Shown here: piece by piece, positions 7,407 through 15,701 of the stretch
Layout of the letters: every line of letters begins with the position of its first letter
Numbering within the stretch: position 1 is the first letter of the stretch
From: Clostridium sp.
GTDB lineage: Bacteria; Bacillota_A; Clostridia; Lachnospirales; Lachnospiraceae
Direction: 5' to 3'
Assembly (NCBI GenBank): GCA_023666975.1
Contig: JAMPAW010000005.1
Coordinates: forward strand, 1 to 64,000
Length of the DNA: 64,000 bases
Translations under genes and position numbers: made by a program
The notes under the pieces: generated by a model
Databases searched by the model: none
Told to the model about the DNA's origin: nothing
What the model saw: only the letters and a program-made list of their open reading frames with translations

Positions 7407-10068
7407 CGCCGACCTCCACAACAGATACACACCATTTACCTATATTGGCGTTATAGACCAAGGCAATGTCATAATTACCCACCGCAATTGTCGGAACTTT
7501 CTTATAATAGAAATAAACATCATCACCCCAGTCGATAGAAATATCCGCGGTAAATTGCGCTTGGATAAGAATTGTATTTGATATAGATGCATCTACTTCC
7601 GGATAAGAGACAACTAAATCCTCACCGGAAATAATTCGATAAGCTTTGTTAGTCTCCAAAGAAGATAAATCCGTAATTAAATTAATTGGAACATCATCAT
7701 TCTCTGGAGCATTTAATAATTCATTTACATCGTCTCTCAAATCAGTTATCGATTCATGAATATTCTCAATATCACTCATTTGCGCAAAAACATCATCATC
7801 AAAAATGCGATATCCAGCATAACTAATACTAGTAATACCAATCTCACCAGCTTTAATATCAGCCAAAGGAGTAGCGACAGCAGTTCTCCATACATTTCCT
7901 GTATCAACAGACTTAAATTGCCACATACCTCTAGAAGGCTGCCACCAAGCCAAATAAGAATCAGCTCCGTCATCTGGTTCTACCTCAGAATAATAAACAT
8001 CTTTGGCCTCCAAAAAACTGATTTGAATAGTTCCACCTGAAGACTCTGTCCGAACAAAAAATAGTGTTATATCGCCAGTATTTCCTACGCTATATTTTGT
8101 TGCTGAAGCGATCATCGTTTTGACACCATTACCAGCGCACCTAAATACAATACCTGGCTGGATTTCAATTTCTTTATTATTGATACTATAATGAATTAAA
8201 CCATTTGGACACTCAAGAATACCGTAATGTAATGAATAGTCAGCTTGGATACCATATTTTTCATCAGACATATAACCTATACTAGATATTACACCATCAG
8301 AGTTTACTGTAATTGTAGAGCCATCTGGTCGAACAAGACCTCTAAAAGAAGTAGACGCTATAGGAAGTAACTCGCTCATATTTCTAGTGTCTAATACTTC
8401 ATAGTCATTACTATTGTAGATATGTTTTATAACACTACCTATAAATTTAACGTTTTGAGTGTTTGCATTTCCTACTGAAATGTTAACACCTGAATTTCCA
8501 TCAGTACTAATAATATTTTCATCGCCAAATGTATCTAATCCTTGTTTAGTTTTTATAGTATTAGTAAATGATTTAGTCCCAGAAATTGTTTGATCATTGT
8601 CGAGTGCTACATAATTTGATAAATCAATTGTTTCTGATAATTTATCCCAAAACATACCAGTCCAAGCATAATTAGCACCAGTATCTTCAATATTATAAGT
8701 ATCTCCAACAACAAGGTCAGTTGTTGGTAATGCTTCATAATTAGCAACAGAACCCTTGAACTTATAAACTGAGGACACCTTTGCATCAACCTCTGTTTTA
8801 GTATATACATCTGAAGTATTTGCTTTTTTAGCAAGTTCTATGTTAAATTGACCTGCTGATATTAAATTAGAGGGAAGATTATCTACAAGGTTTCCAGTAT
8901 CTATATTAGTATAACTTTTCCAAGAACCATCTTCTTCAAGTCTCTTAGTGTTAATGATACCACCTTCAAGTAAAATATCATCTGGACCCTTAATCCATAC
9001 TTTGTCATTTCCCAGATATAATTGTTGTGTATTACTATCAACTTCTAAAAGATTTAATATATTCTTTCCATCAGTTCCATCCTTTATTACAGCGCCATTG
9101 GACAATATTGCTTGATTTTTATCTAATATAATATTACCTTTAAAAGTATTATTTCCAGTAAATTCATTATCTTTAGACTTTAATGCGGAATCTTTTGAAA
9201 CATCTATAAATACAGCCATATCATTTTGCAGAAACTCAATATCTTCAACAGCCTCTGCTAATGTAGTCTGAATATCACTAACGGTTGTAGAATCAGCCTT
9301 CGAAGCAACATCATCTGCAACACTTTTAATAGAATTTCTTATATCATTGTGTGCTTGTTCGCTTAAATTATGTGTTGCTATATCAGCTTCAGTTGCATAA
9401 CTTCCTACTGGTTGAATGCCAAGGTCTTCCAGCGTCTTGTTTCCTTCTAATGTAATATTGGCAATAGAAGGCTTATTTGACAAAGATGTATAATCAGAGG
9501 TTCCTCCAGAACCAGAAATTGCTTGGACAATCTGTTCTTTTCTAACAAAAGAATTTGATCCAGCTTCAGCAAAAGAAGTTGTATCAGAAGTAATGACAGG
9601 ATTATTGACATGAACATTTCCATAAATGCTAAGCGTTTCAGAACTTGTTATCTGTGTCCCCGTATCTGTAACACTAACCTGAAACGAATGTCCAACATTT
9701 CCTTCAATATCTATTTGATTTTTCACTTCCAAAGCACCAGATAAAATCTGTGTCTCTGTCTCTTGTGAAGAAATAAACCCAGAGTCGTTTTCAAGATCGC
9801 TTGTCTTGCTTGGAATGCTTTGTTGTTTTAAGATGTTTACATCTGCTTGCAAACTTTGTACTTGATCACCAAGTTCACTTTCATCATTTTCTAATCCGTC
9901 TAATACCTCTTGAAGCCCCGTTATTGAAGAAATAGGATGTTGATTACCAACATCTCTTCCAGACAACTCATTATGCGAAGAAACGCCGCCACCTTCTTTC
10001 ACCATAGTAAAGGTTGCTTGGATAGGGGTGGTCTTTTCAAATTGGAAATCAGCTACAAAATCACTCAT
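7399..10068 (-). CDS. Long tail fibre protein
   Basis: 889 residues. The N-terminus (MSDFVADFQFEKTTPIQATF) and the HNELSGRDVGNQHPISSITG motif at ~35-55 are characteristic of fibre proteins in many phages. Residues ~60-110 and ~230-300 have coiled-coil character, and the middle has repeated beta-rich shaft segments (NVHVNNPVITSD, TFKGNIILDKN). The C-terminal ~150 residues look globular. It is preceded by a coupled 96-residue gene and a strong promoter, and is the main fibre of this module. Confidence 0.8.
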   Translation of the reverse strand: MSDFVADFQFEKTTPIQATFTMVKEGGGVSSHNELSGRDVGNQHPISSITGLQEVLDGLENDESELGDQVQSLQADVNILKQQSIPSKTSDLENDSGFISSQETETQILSGALEVKNQIDIEGNVGHSFQVSVTDTGTQITSSETLSIYGNVHVNNPVITSDTTSFAEAGSNSFVRKEQIVQAISGSGGTSDYTSLSNKPSIANITLEGNKTLEDLGIQPVGSYATEADIATHNLSEQAHNDIRNSIKSVADDVASKADSTTVSDIQTTLAEAVEDIEFLQNDMAVFIDVSKDSALKSKDNEFTGNNTFKGNIILDKNQAILSNGAVIKDGTDGKNILNLLEVDSNTQQLYLGNDKVWIKGPDDILLEGGIINTKRLEEDGSWKSYTNIDTGNLVDNLPSNLISAGQFNIELAKKANTSDVYTKTEVDAKVSSVYKFKGSVANYEALPTTDLVVGDTYNIEDTGANYAWTGMFWDKLSETIDLSNYVALDNDQTISGTKSFTNTIKTKQGLDTFGDENIISTDGNSGVNISVGNANTQNVKFIGSVIKHIYNSNDYEVLDTRNMSELLPIASTSFRGLVRPDGSTITVNSDGVISSIGYMSDEKYGIQADYSLHYGILECPNGLIHYSINNKEIEIQPGIVFRCAGNGVKTMIASATKYSVGNTGDITLFFVRTESSGGTIQISFLEAKDVYYSEVEPDDGADSYLAWWQPSRGMWQFKSVDTGNVWRTAVATPLADIKAGEIGITSISYAGYRIFDDDVFAQMSDIENIHESITDLRDDVNELLNAPENDDVPINLITDLSSLETNKAYRIISGEDLVVSYPEVDASISNTILIQAQFTADISIDWGDDVYFYYKKVPTIAVGNYDIALVYNANIGKWCVSVVEVGVE

Positions 10069-10358
10069 TATACTCTCCTTGCCATAGCAGAAAATGTTAA
10101 GCTACCTTCACAAGTTTTTCTTAATCCATTTTCATCATATAAAACAAGATAGCAAGTATTTTGAGACTTAAGTTGTGCTGTCTCTTCAGATGTCAAATTA
10201 ATTGTAAGCGGAAATTCTGGATCTTCAAACACTTTTACAACAGATCCGCAACCCCATTCTGCTTTTGTAATAATACTATCTACTGAGCCAATTAAGTTTA
10301 CTTTTAGAAAATTCCCTCCGAACGCCGCAGTATCATCACCACGATATAAATTCGCCAT
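10068..10358 (-). CDS. Small fibre-operon leader protein
   Basis: 96 residues (LYRGDDTAAFGGNFLKVNLIG...), similar in style to the short N-terminal modules of phage baseplate upper proteins that hold the ligand-like VKL..TAQLKSQ strands. It is the first gene after a promoter, and its stop overlaps the start of the long fibre gene. It is probably a fibre-attachment or structural component. Confidence 0.6.
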   Translation of the reverse strand: MANLYRGDDTAAFGGNFLKVNLIGSVDSIITKAEWGCGSVVKVFEDPEFPLTINLTSEETAQLKSQNTCYLVLYDENGLRKTCEGSLTFSAMARRV

Positions 10359-10394
10359 ATTTTATAACCTTTTGCATGAAAATTACTTTGCTTT

Positions 10395-10423
10395 AAGGTA
10401 TCATATTTTGGCTTTTTTGTCAA
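10395..10423 (-). promoter_or_regulatory. Promoter of distal fibre operon
   Basis: TTGACA (10418-10423), 17-base spacer ending TGA, TACCTT (10395-10400): the same architecture and -10 as the terminase promoter at 55075-55103. Confidence 0.7.
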
Positions 10424-10431
10424 ATAAAGCA

Positions 10432-10455
10432 AAAGCCCGTAAACATACGAGCTTT
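10432..10455 (-). terminator. Terminator after the intron-split gene
   Basis: AAAGCTCGTA pairs with TACGGGCTTT around TGTT on the minus strand, followed by a T-rich stretch. Confidence 0.8.
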
Positions 10456-10461
10456 CTTATT

Positions 10462-10905
10462 TTATTCCGCTGCAAGACACATACAATCTTCTTTATTCAT
10501 TCTATCAACAGCCTTGCTTTCTTTGAAATATACTCTTGAATAGAACTCTGATTTCTTGCCAATATTATATTCTGATACTGGGCGGTGGTACCCCATAACC
10601 TATTGATTTTCCACAATATTTTGCTAAAACACTGTGCGTTCTCTTATGAACTGCTTACTGTCGCCAGTAAGATAAGACCATATCTTAACTTCGCTAGAAG
10701 TCCTTACCGTTTCGACTCGCTTGAGTCTACTCCCTTTCGGGATGGTCGTTAGACACACAAGGAAGATTCCTTGCTCGTACGGGATTGACTGCTAGAGTGT
10801 TTCCCCGTTTAGGTAAGTGTTTTTCTGGACACGCATTCAGGGCAGTTCACGAGTCCAAATCTCACACGGTTGTCTTTCCTCATCTTTCAATACTATATCA
10901 CTCAT
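10462..10905 (-). CDS. NrdD-like small protein, gene split by a group I intron
   Basis: Exon 1 is 10849-10905 (19 codons, AAGGAGA before the ATG) and exon 2 is 10462-10599 (45 codons plus stop). Neither is a long ORF, but spliced they give a 64-residue protein containing CEIWTRVMGYHRPVSEYNIG and KKSEFYSRVYF, then CMC near the C-terminus. This matches the C-terminal signature of class III (anaerobic) ribonucleotide reductase, seen in Pfam NRDD and in stand-alone small phage proteins. Without splicing, translation stops two or three codons into the intron. The function of the stand-alone form is not known to me; a link to anaerobic dNTP supply is inferred. Confidence 0.88.
10600..10848 (-). ncRNA. 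Group I intron (IA2-like, no internal ORF)
   Basis: 249 bases. P1 forms between the exon end TGGACTCGT and the guide GCGTGTCCA (one internal mismatch), ending in the diagnostic U-G wobble at the 5' splice site. Core elements are visible in order: ACGGGGAAAC and AATCCCGT (P/Q-type), TCTAACGACCATCCCG (R), and AAGATATGGTCT (S), with GACCAT/ATGGTC forming P7. The intron ends in G at 10600. The core closely resembles T4 td-type introns. There is no homing endonuclease inside; HNH nucleases elsewhere in the window could serve in trans. Confidence 0.9.
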
Positions 10906-10930
10906 TATATTCTCCTTAAGGTTAAAAAAA

Positions 10931-10957
10931 GCGGAGATACAGTATCGTAATCTCCGC
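10931..10957 (-). terminator. Terminator upstream of split gene
   Basis: GCGGAGA pairs with TCTCCGC on the minus strand, followed by seven T. It ends the replication-side operon; no clear promoter is visible between it and the NrdD-like gene, so that gene may rely on read-through. Confidence 0.8.
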
Positions 10958-11015
10958 AAACAATGCGTACAATGGAGAGTGTACAGCAAAAGGATTAAAA
11001 AGACATTAACATTGT

Positions 11016-11285
11016 TTATTTATTTTTTCTATTTTGTCGCATAATTTTGACAGATTTCTTCAAAGCCTCTGTAATTACAGGATTTATTCTTGAAGATGCC
11101 ATTAAAGCTGTCCACAAAGTTTCATCTGATAAGTCAGATAATTGTTTTTCGTAGATGATTTCTACCTTTTCTAAACATCCTTCTATATCTAGTGCTTCAG
11201 CAAAATCATCAGCAAGACTATCAATGCAACGTTGTTGTATTTCATCGCAATCTGTCGTTAATGCTTTTATCAGATTCTTTTTCAT
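11016..11285 (-). CDS. Small helical protein of unknown function
   Basis: 89 residues starting at an ATG preceded by GGAGACAAAG; a longer TTG-initiated frame is less likely. It is alpha-helical and acidic in the middle with a basic C-terminus (MRQNRKNK). No family is recognised. Confidence 0.6.
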   Translation of the reverse strand: MKKNLIKALTTDCDEIQQRCIDSLADDFAEALDIEGCLEKVEIIYEKQLSDLSDETLWTALMASSRINPVITEALKKSVKIMRQNRKNK

Positions 11286-11350
11286 TCTTTGTCTCCGTGA
11301 ATGTCTTTTCAAAGTCTTCTGTTATTTTATTAAGTATGATTTGATATGAA

Positions 11351-11689
11351 TTAGGCTGTTTCATCGAACAATGCACCTTTCAATTTATTGCAAAAATTGT
11401 TTAATTTTTCGTTATTATTTATATTAGCTAAGCAAGAAACATATCCAGCAATATCGATCATTGAATCTTCATGGTTTGGAGAATTTTCCAGTCTAGCTAC
11501 CTTAAAAAGTATCATCATGATTGCAACATCTTGAGGAGTTACTTCTCGTCCTGTACTTTTATTGGTTAGATAATGATTCCAGAAGTCTGCTATTCTCTTA
11601 AAAGAATCTTCCGGAGAGCCATAATTTAGCTGCCTATCACCAGTATTCGATATTTCTATGGCTTTCTCTAATACTTCTCTTCCGTTCAT
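11351..11689 (-). CDS. DUF6378-like phage protein
   Basis: 112 residues from ATG 11689, coupled to the upstream gene by TAATG. The sequence (EDSFKRIADFWNHYLT, then VTPQDVAIMMILFKVAR, then HEDSMIDIAGYVSCL) is the pattern of a small domain common in phage genomes and often annotated DUF6378. It usually sits near nucleotide-metabolism and replication genes; its activity is unknown. Confidence 0.8.
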   Translation of the reverse strand: MNGREVLEKAIEISNTGDRQLNYGSPEDSFKRIADFWNHYLTNKSTGREVTPQDVAIMMILFKVARLENSPNHEDSMIDIAGYVSCLANINNNEKLNNFCNKLKGALFDETA

Positions 11690-12003
11690 TATTTTTTCCA
11701 CATTAATTGGCAATGACAATGCTCTTCTTTAGCATCAGCAAGGCATCGCGGAGAACCACAATAATGTTCTTCGGAATCTGCCAAACAAGGGCATCGCATA
11801 GTATTATCCTGACCAAACAACAACATTTTAGCTCTGACAATCTTATCAAAGTTCTTAAGTTCAAGATTGTTTTCTTCAGCAATAGCAATGATTCTTTCTT
11901 TTGTGTATTCTAACTTATCATTATATGTTTTCTCGCATTCTTCACAACAAAACATACTACCTCTCTGCTCTAAATCTTTTCCACACCATCTGCATTTAGC
12001 CAT
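11689..12003 (-). CDS. Zinc-ribbon plus ferredoxin:thioredoxin reductase-like protein
   Basis: 104 residues. An N-terminal CRWCGKDLEQRGSMFCCEEC is a two-CxxC zinc ribbon. The C-terminal ~40 residues carry MRCPC, then YCGSPRC, then HCHC, the spacing of cysteines found in the catalytic beta subunit of ferredoxin:thioredoxin reductase (CPC...CxC...CHC) and its stand-alone phage relatives. If the cluster is assembled, it would bind 4Fe-4S next to a redox disulfide. Together with the NrdD-like gene this hints at redox metabolism in an anaerobic host. The zinc-ribbon fusion could also be a nucleic-acid-binding module. Confidence 0.72.
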   Translation of the reverse strand: MAKCRWCGKDLEQRGSMFCCEECEKTYNDKLEYTKERIIAIAEENNLELKNFDKIVRAKMLLFGQDNTMRCPCLADSEEHYCGSPRCLADAKEEHCHCQLMWKK

Positions 12004-12015
12004 TAATAGTCTCCA

Positions 12016-12201
12016 TCAATTTATTTTATCCTTTGTATCTTTTGCATACCATAAAAAAGAAAGTATTGCTGGATTAGTCTCCATTATCCGTAACAACCCA
12101 GCGATAAAAGCTAAAATAGGGAACCCCTCTCCACCAACACATTCTATGGTGTCTTTTTCAGGATCATAAATAAAGGACAGTTTTTTCTTTTTTGAAAACA
12201 T
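12016..12201 (-). CDS. Small hydrophobic-core protein
   Basis: 61 residues, basic N-terminus (MFSKKKK) and one likely membrane segment (FPILAFIAGLLRIM). No family recognised. Confidence 0.5.
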   Translation of the reverse strand: MFSKKKKLSFIYDPEKDTIECVGGEGFPILAFIAGLLRIMETNPAILSFLWYAKDTKDKIN

Positions 12202-12216
12202 ATCCTTTATCTCCTA

Positions 12217-12462
12217 CTAAATATCTAATGCTCTTCTGTAAGTCTCTAATAGAGTTTCTTGCTCATCTCTATCATCAGCATCCATCTTACGCAATTTGAT
12301 AATCATATTGAGAATTTTAACATCGAAGCCCGCTCCCTTTGCCTCAGCCTTTATATCTTTAACATCATCTTGCAATGATTTTATCTCATCATTGATTCTC
12401 TCAATGCGCTCGACCAGAGAACGCAATCTTTCTACTGCAATTCCACCAACTTCAGTCATCAT
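12217..12462 (-). CDS. GapR-like (DUF2312) DNA-binding protein
   Basis: 81 residues, with GGAGGAAA before the ATG. The pattern IERINDEIKSLQDDVKDIKA followed by EAKGAGFDVKILNMIIKLRK and a DRDEQETLLETYRRALD tail matches the DUF2312/GapR family, small helical proteins that clamp overtwisted DNA in Alphaproteobacteria. This is the strongest host indicator in the window. In a phage it may assist replication or be a decoy for the host protein. Confidence 0.88.
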   Translation of the reverse strand: MMTEVGGIAVERLRSLVERIERINDEIKSLQDDVKDIKAEAKGAGFDVKILNMIIKLRKMDADDRDEQETLLETYRRALDI

Positions 12463-12901
12463 TTTCCTCCATATATTCGGTTAATACTGTTAATGCTTTT
12501 TGAATTGATTTTATTGTATTCAATGCAGCACATTTGTCAATTGATTTCTTGTAAATTAATAAACCTGTGCAGAAAATTTCATTATCTTCATATACAGTAA
12601 CTGTTTTATGAGGTAATTTTGTATGGAATGTCCATTCACCAGAAAATTCGACATCAATTTCAGTTCCATATATAATATTACCATCTTTTGATGCTGTGAA
12701 ATTATTTCCATTACTTCCAAGGGTTTCAATATCATAAACTGGCACCTCATTATCATAAGCACCACATATTTCAACACAATCGTCACTGTATCCATAGATG
12801 TAAACAATACCATCTTCTTTCAACAGTTCCTCTTCTTGCGGAGTTATTTCGCTTCCTGATTTTCTTCCGCTTAATGTTTTTTGCCATTCTTCAATATTCA
12901 T
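12452..12901 (-). CDS. Hypothetical phage protein
   Basis: 149 residues, acidic; it starts at a TAATG junction and its stop overlaps the GapR-like start by 11 bases. Beta-rich centre (YIYGYSDDCVEICGAYDNEV) and no recognised motif. Confidence 0.6.
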   Translation of the reverse strand: MNIEEWQKTLSGRKSGSEITPQEEELLKEDGIVYIYGYSDDCVEICGAYDNEVPVYDIETLGSNGNNFTASKDGNIIYGTEIDVEFSGEWTFHTKLPHKTVTVYEDNEIFCTGLLIYKKSIDKCAALNTIKSIQKALTVLTEYMEENDD

Positions 12902-13065
12902 TATTTTCTCCTTATGTATTGGAAATCGACAATATCATCGTCAGTTATTTCTTTGCTTATTCCTGTTACACACCAACCGAATAGGGTATCATGGTATGTA
13001 ACATAAGGAACATCACCATAGCCTTTAATCCAAGCAATAACAAAGCATCCGTCCTTAATATTCAT
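12901..13065 (-). CDS. Small hypothetical protein
   Basis: 54 residues (MNIKDGCFVIAWIKGYGDVP...). The ATG lies 10 bases inside the end of the upstream gene, and the stop forms TAATG with the next gene. Codon use and coupling support it as real; function unknown. Confidence 0.6.
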   Translation of the reverse strand: MNIKDGCFVIAWIKGYGDVPYVTYHDTLFGWCVTGISKEITDDDIVDFQYIRRK

Positions 13066-13228
13066 TGCTGTTTTCCAATCTGTTAAGTTCGTCTTTCCAA
13101 GCTTCTAATTGTCTTCGATGTTCTATACTTGCTTGTGATAGGTAATAAGAATCGTTTGAGTTTTCTTGCATAAAGATAAAATCTTCCCAAGAAGCAATTT
13201 GTTTTTTTACTTGATTAATATCAGTCAT
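13055..13228 (-). CDS. Small helical protein
   Basis: 57 residues from the ATG after AGGAGGAAAT; a longer upstream frame from 13312 overlaps the previous gene and lacks a ribosome-binding site. It is predicted to be a helical pair (INQVKKQIASWEDFIFM, RRQLEAWKDELNRLE). Confidence 0.65.
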   Translation of the reverse strand: MTDINQVKKQIASWEDFIFMQENSNDSYYLSQASIEHRRQLEAWKDELNRLENSNEY

Positions 13229-13260
13229 ATTTCCTCCTAACGACTCCATATTATCATTTA

Positions 13261-13584
13261 CTAACAAGCTGTCAATAGCATTTTGAAGAAATTTTCTCTT
13301 TCCTTTAGCCATTCTTTTTTAGTTATGGAGTTTTCAAGAAGAAACTGTTTTATACCTTTATTACAAAGCTGTCTTAATTCATCCTCATAAGGATTTTCCA
13401 GAATTATTTTTCCAACATGAACTAGGGTATGTTCTTTAAGAGTAAGAGGAATGAGATTTCTAATGTCGTATCGAATTATTTCATGTGATCTTGAGAAATA
13501 GTGATGAGCACATTCTGCTGGACGATTACTGATTATTGATAATTGTGTACAAGCCCATTTTTGCACTAGAGCATCTAAATTCAT
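13261..13584 (-). CDS. HNH-like nuclease without zinc knuckles
   Basis: 107 residues. CAHHYFSRSH, RYDIRNLIPLTLKEHTLVH gives the H-N-H order of a compact HNH nuclease (His-His, Asn in RNL, His in HTLVH) as in NinG- or RAP-related phage recombination proteins. It is coupled to the upstream gene by a 4-base overlap and lies among recombination genes. Confidence 0.6.
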   Translation of the reverse strand: MNLDALVQKWACTQLSIISNRPAECAHHYFSRSHEIIRYDIRNLIPLTLKEHTLVHVGKIILENPYEDELRQLCNKGIKQFLLENSITKKEWLKERENFFKMLLTAC

Positions 13585-14084
13585 ATATACATTCCGAGAG
13601 TTTTAAGTATTCTCTCATACTCTTTACCACATTTACTCACAACAACACCTGATTCGTTCATATCATAAATCAAAGCATCAATTGCAGATACTGCATTTTC
13701 TTTTGTTGCTTTCGACCAGGAAAGCTCTTTCATCTTCTGTCCTTTGAGGTACAATATGATCTTGTTATATTCACTAATACTAATAGGGAGAAGTTTTATC
13801 GCCTTAAATAGGCATTTTTTAGTGAATGGAAGTAAATCATTCTGATAGCTTATTTCCACAAGACCAGCTATCTGTTTGTAATGGACACGCATATCTTCAT
13901 AAGATTCGAAACTGCTACAACCACTACGCCAAAATACATCTAGCAACCCATGAAAGAGACGGTTTTGAGAGTTCGTTTTATATGAATTTTCATCCATTAA
14001 ACTAATATATACCTTCCCCTTAATCTTTGACAGCTCGGGAATGTCTCCGAATAAAGCAAACGCCCTCTCATGAGAAACTTTCAT
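13581..14084 (-). CDS. Phage recombination-module protein, NinB-like at best
   Basis: 167 residues. The N-terminus contains VYISLMDENSYKTNSQNRLFH followed by WRSGCSSFESYEDMRVHYK, a layout like NinB-type or related phage DNA-metabolism proteins, though I cannot confirm the family. It lies next to an HNH-like gene, as ninB lies near ninG in lambdoid phages. Confidence 0.5.
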   Translation of the reverse strand: MKVSHERAFALFGDIPELSKIKGKVYISLMDENSYKTNSQNRLFHGLLDVFWRSGCSSFESYEDMRVHYKQIAGLVEISYQNDLLPFTKKCLFKAIKLLPISISEYNKIILYLKGQKMKELSWSKATKENAVSAIDALIYDMNESGVVVSKCGKEYERILKTLGMYI

Positions 14085-14236
14085 TAATTAGCCCTCTTCA
14101 AGAAAGCCATCAAAAAGTTGTAGCCATTGGCAAAACTATCACCTTGTGGATAATTTCTCCACCCTTTTGTTGCATGATAATATTTATTACCACCACTAAA
14201 AAGTTTTCGACTATAAGCCTGTTTTTTCTTGATCAT
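14084..14236 (-). CDS. Small basic protein
   Basis: 50 residues (MIKKKQAYSRKLFSGGNKYY..., ending FLKRAN) with GGAGAGGAAA before the ATG and a TAATG junction to the next gene. It is strongly basic; nucleic-acid contact is possible. Confidence 0.6.
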   Translation of the reverse strand: MIKKKQAYSRKLFSGGNKYYHATKGWRNYPQGDSFANGYNFLMAFLKRAN

Positions 14237-14411
14237 TTTCCTCTCCAATATCAATCCAGCCAATTAATCCGCCAATAGGAACATATATACCAGCAATTCT
14301 GAAAAATTCTGCTTTATAGGGAGGTTCAAAGTCTAGGTTAGTTAATTTAACCACATTCATAATCCACCCTATAATAAGCAAAAAAGCGAACAAACCTTTT
14401 ATTTGAATCAT
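14211..14411 (-). CDS. Small membrane protein
   Basis: 66 residues with one N-terminal membrane helix (LFAFLLIIGWIMNVV) and possibly a second hydrophobic stretch. Function unknown. Confidence 0.55.
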   Translation of the reverse strand: MIQIKGLFAFLLIIGWIMNVVKLTNLDFEPPYKAEFFRIAGIYVPIGGLIGWIDIGEENDQEKTGL

Positions 14412-14420
14412 AGTTCACCA

Positions 14421-14876
14421 CTAGAAAGGTATCTCATCGGATAGACATTCGTCAGCGTACTTAGCTTCAGCTTTTTTACCAGCCTCTTCCCATTCTTTAT
14501 CAAAATCAGAATTGCTTTCCTTAGCTTCTTTAGAATCTAGAAGAATTAAGTTTCCACCAAATGCTTGCAAAACAACTTCAGTGACACTTCTTTCAACATT
14601 GTTGGAATCAGTGTATTTACGTGTTTGCAAAGAACCTTCTACATAAACATTAGATCCTTTATGGAGATATTTTTCAGCAATAGCTGCAAGGTTAGGGTTA
14701 AAGATAACAACTGTTGACCATTCCGTGCGTTCTTTGCGTTCCCCGGAATCTTTATCTTTCCAAACCTCTGATGTGGCAACATTAAGCGTAGCTACCTTTT
14801 TACCGCTTCCTGTCATTGCAATTTTTGGATCTCCACCTAAGCGACCGATCAAAGTGACTTTATTCAAACTAGCCAT
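14421..14876 (-). CDS. ssb: Single-stranded DNA-binding protein
   Basis: 151 residues. OB-fold with the bacterial SSB signature MASLNKVTLIGRLGGDPK, then TEWSTVVIFN and GSNVYVEGSLQTRKY. The C-terminus is acidic and ends DEIPF, the tip used to recruit partners such as recombination mediators. It belongs with the exonuclease, Rad52-like and RusA genes directly upstream and serves replication and recombination. Confidence 0.95.
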   Translation of the reverse strand: MASLNKVTLIGRLGGDPKIAMTGSGKKVATLNVATSEVWKDKDSGERKERTEWSTVVIFNPNLAAIAEKYLHKGSNVYVEGSLQTRKYTDSNNVERSVTEVVLQAFGGNLILLDSKEAKESNSDFDKEWEEAGKKAEAKYADECLSDEIPF

Positions 14877-15093
14877 TAACTTTATCCTCTTCTACATAGA
14901 AATAAACATCTTTTTCAAACTCAACGTTAGGGATAATATACTCTACTCCCTCTTCATCTTCAAGAATAATCCACTTGTTATTCTCAGTTCTTCTAAAGCA
15001 ATCACCAGAAACATTGAAAACCGTTTTTCCGTTCTGAATAGCTTCAGAAAACTCATCAGAAGTTTCAAGCCATACCTTTGTCTCAACCTTCAT
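14869..15093 (-). CDS. Small acidic protein upstream of ssb
   Basis: 74 residues, acidic, beta-rich (KTVFNVSGDCFRRTENNKW). It overlaps the ssb start by 8 bases. No family recognised. Confidence 0.6.
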   Translation of the reverse strand: MKVETKVWLETSDEFSEAIQNGKTVFNVSGDCFRRTENNKWIILEDEEGVEYIIPNVEFEKDVYFYVEEDKVNG

Positions 15094-15095
15094 TT

Positions 15096-15701
15096 TTATT
15101 CTCCAAATCCAAATTTTTTAGCCAATTTATAGGTTAACTCAGCATCTTTCAAACAGTATTCTTTAACCTTCTCTAATCCTTGCTGAGTCTTGATTAGCGA
15201 GGGAATTTCTTTAACATCTATGTCGTGTTTTTGTTCACCAAGATACACTCTAGCGACAGTGTTTAACTTTTCATAATTGTTTCCGCAAAATTCTTGCATA
15301 AGGTCCGTATGGAAACCACTGTTGTATTTGTTTGTAAACCACTTGAATGTAGGCAGCTTAACACAATCATAAAGTAAGCCTCTCTTAAGAATCACATCGT
15401 AATCATACCCCTTACCATTCCAAGTTACGATGCTTTTCTTGTTTGTGATTTTAATAAAATCCTCAATAATAGACTTCTCATCACCAGCTAAGCAATATTT
15501 GTATTCATCACCATAAATACCAATGCACACGATTTTTGCGAACATCGGATTTAATGCCATACTATCTATTTGCTTAGCTTTTTTTTCCTCCAAGTCTTTG
15601 GCGACCTTCTCTGGATCTTTTAGTCGGGAGTCTGCTTTAACATCCGGGAGAAGGTCAACCATTGACAGGTCGGGGATTGTTTCAATATCAATTGCCAGCA
15701 T
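15096..15701 (-). CDS. DEDD-type 3'-5' exonuclease
   Basis: 201 residues. AIDIET (D5, E7) is Exo I; TWNGKGYDYDVILKRGLL around the middle is Exo II; YCLKDAELTYKLA near the C-terminus is Exo III with a Tyr/Asp pair. This is the stand-alone exonuclease related to the proofreading domain of family B polymerases. There is no polymerase in the window, so it probably processes ends for the Rad52-like annealing protein encoded immediately upstream. Confidence 0.85.
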   Translation of the reverse strand: MLAIDIETIPDLSMVDLLPDVKADSRLKDPEKVAKDLEEKKAKQIDSMALNPMFAKIVCIGIYGDEYKYCLAGDEKSIIEDFIKITNKKSIVTWNGKGYDYDVILKRGLLYDCVKLPTFKWFTNKYNSGFHTDLMQEFCGNNYEKLNTVARVYLGEQKHDIDVKEIPSLIKTQQGLEKVKEYCLKDAELTYKLAKKFGFGE

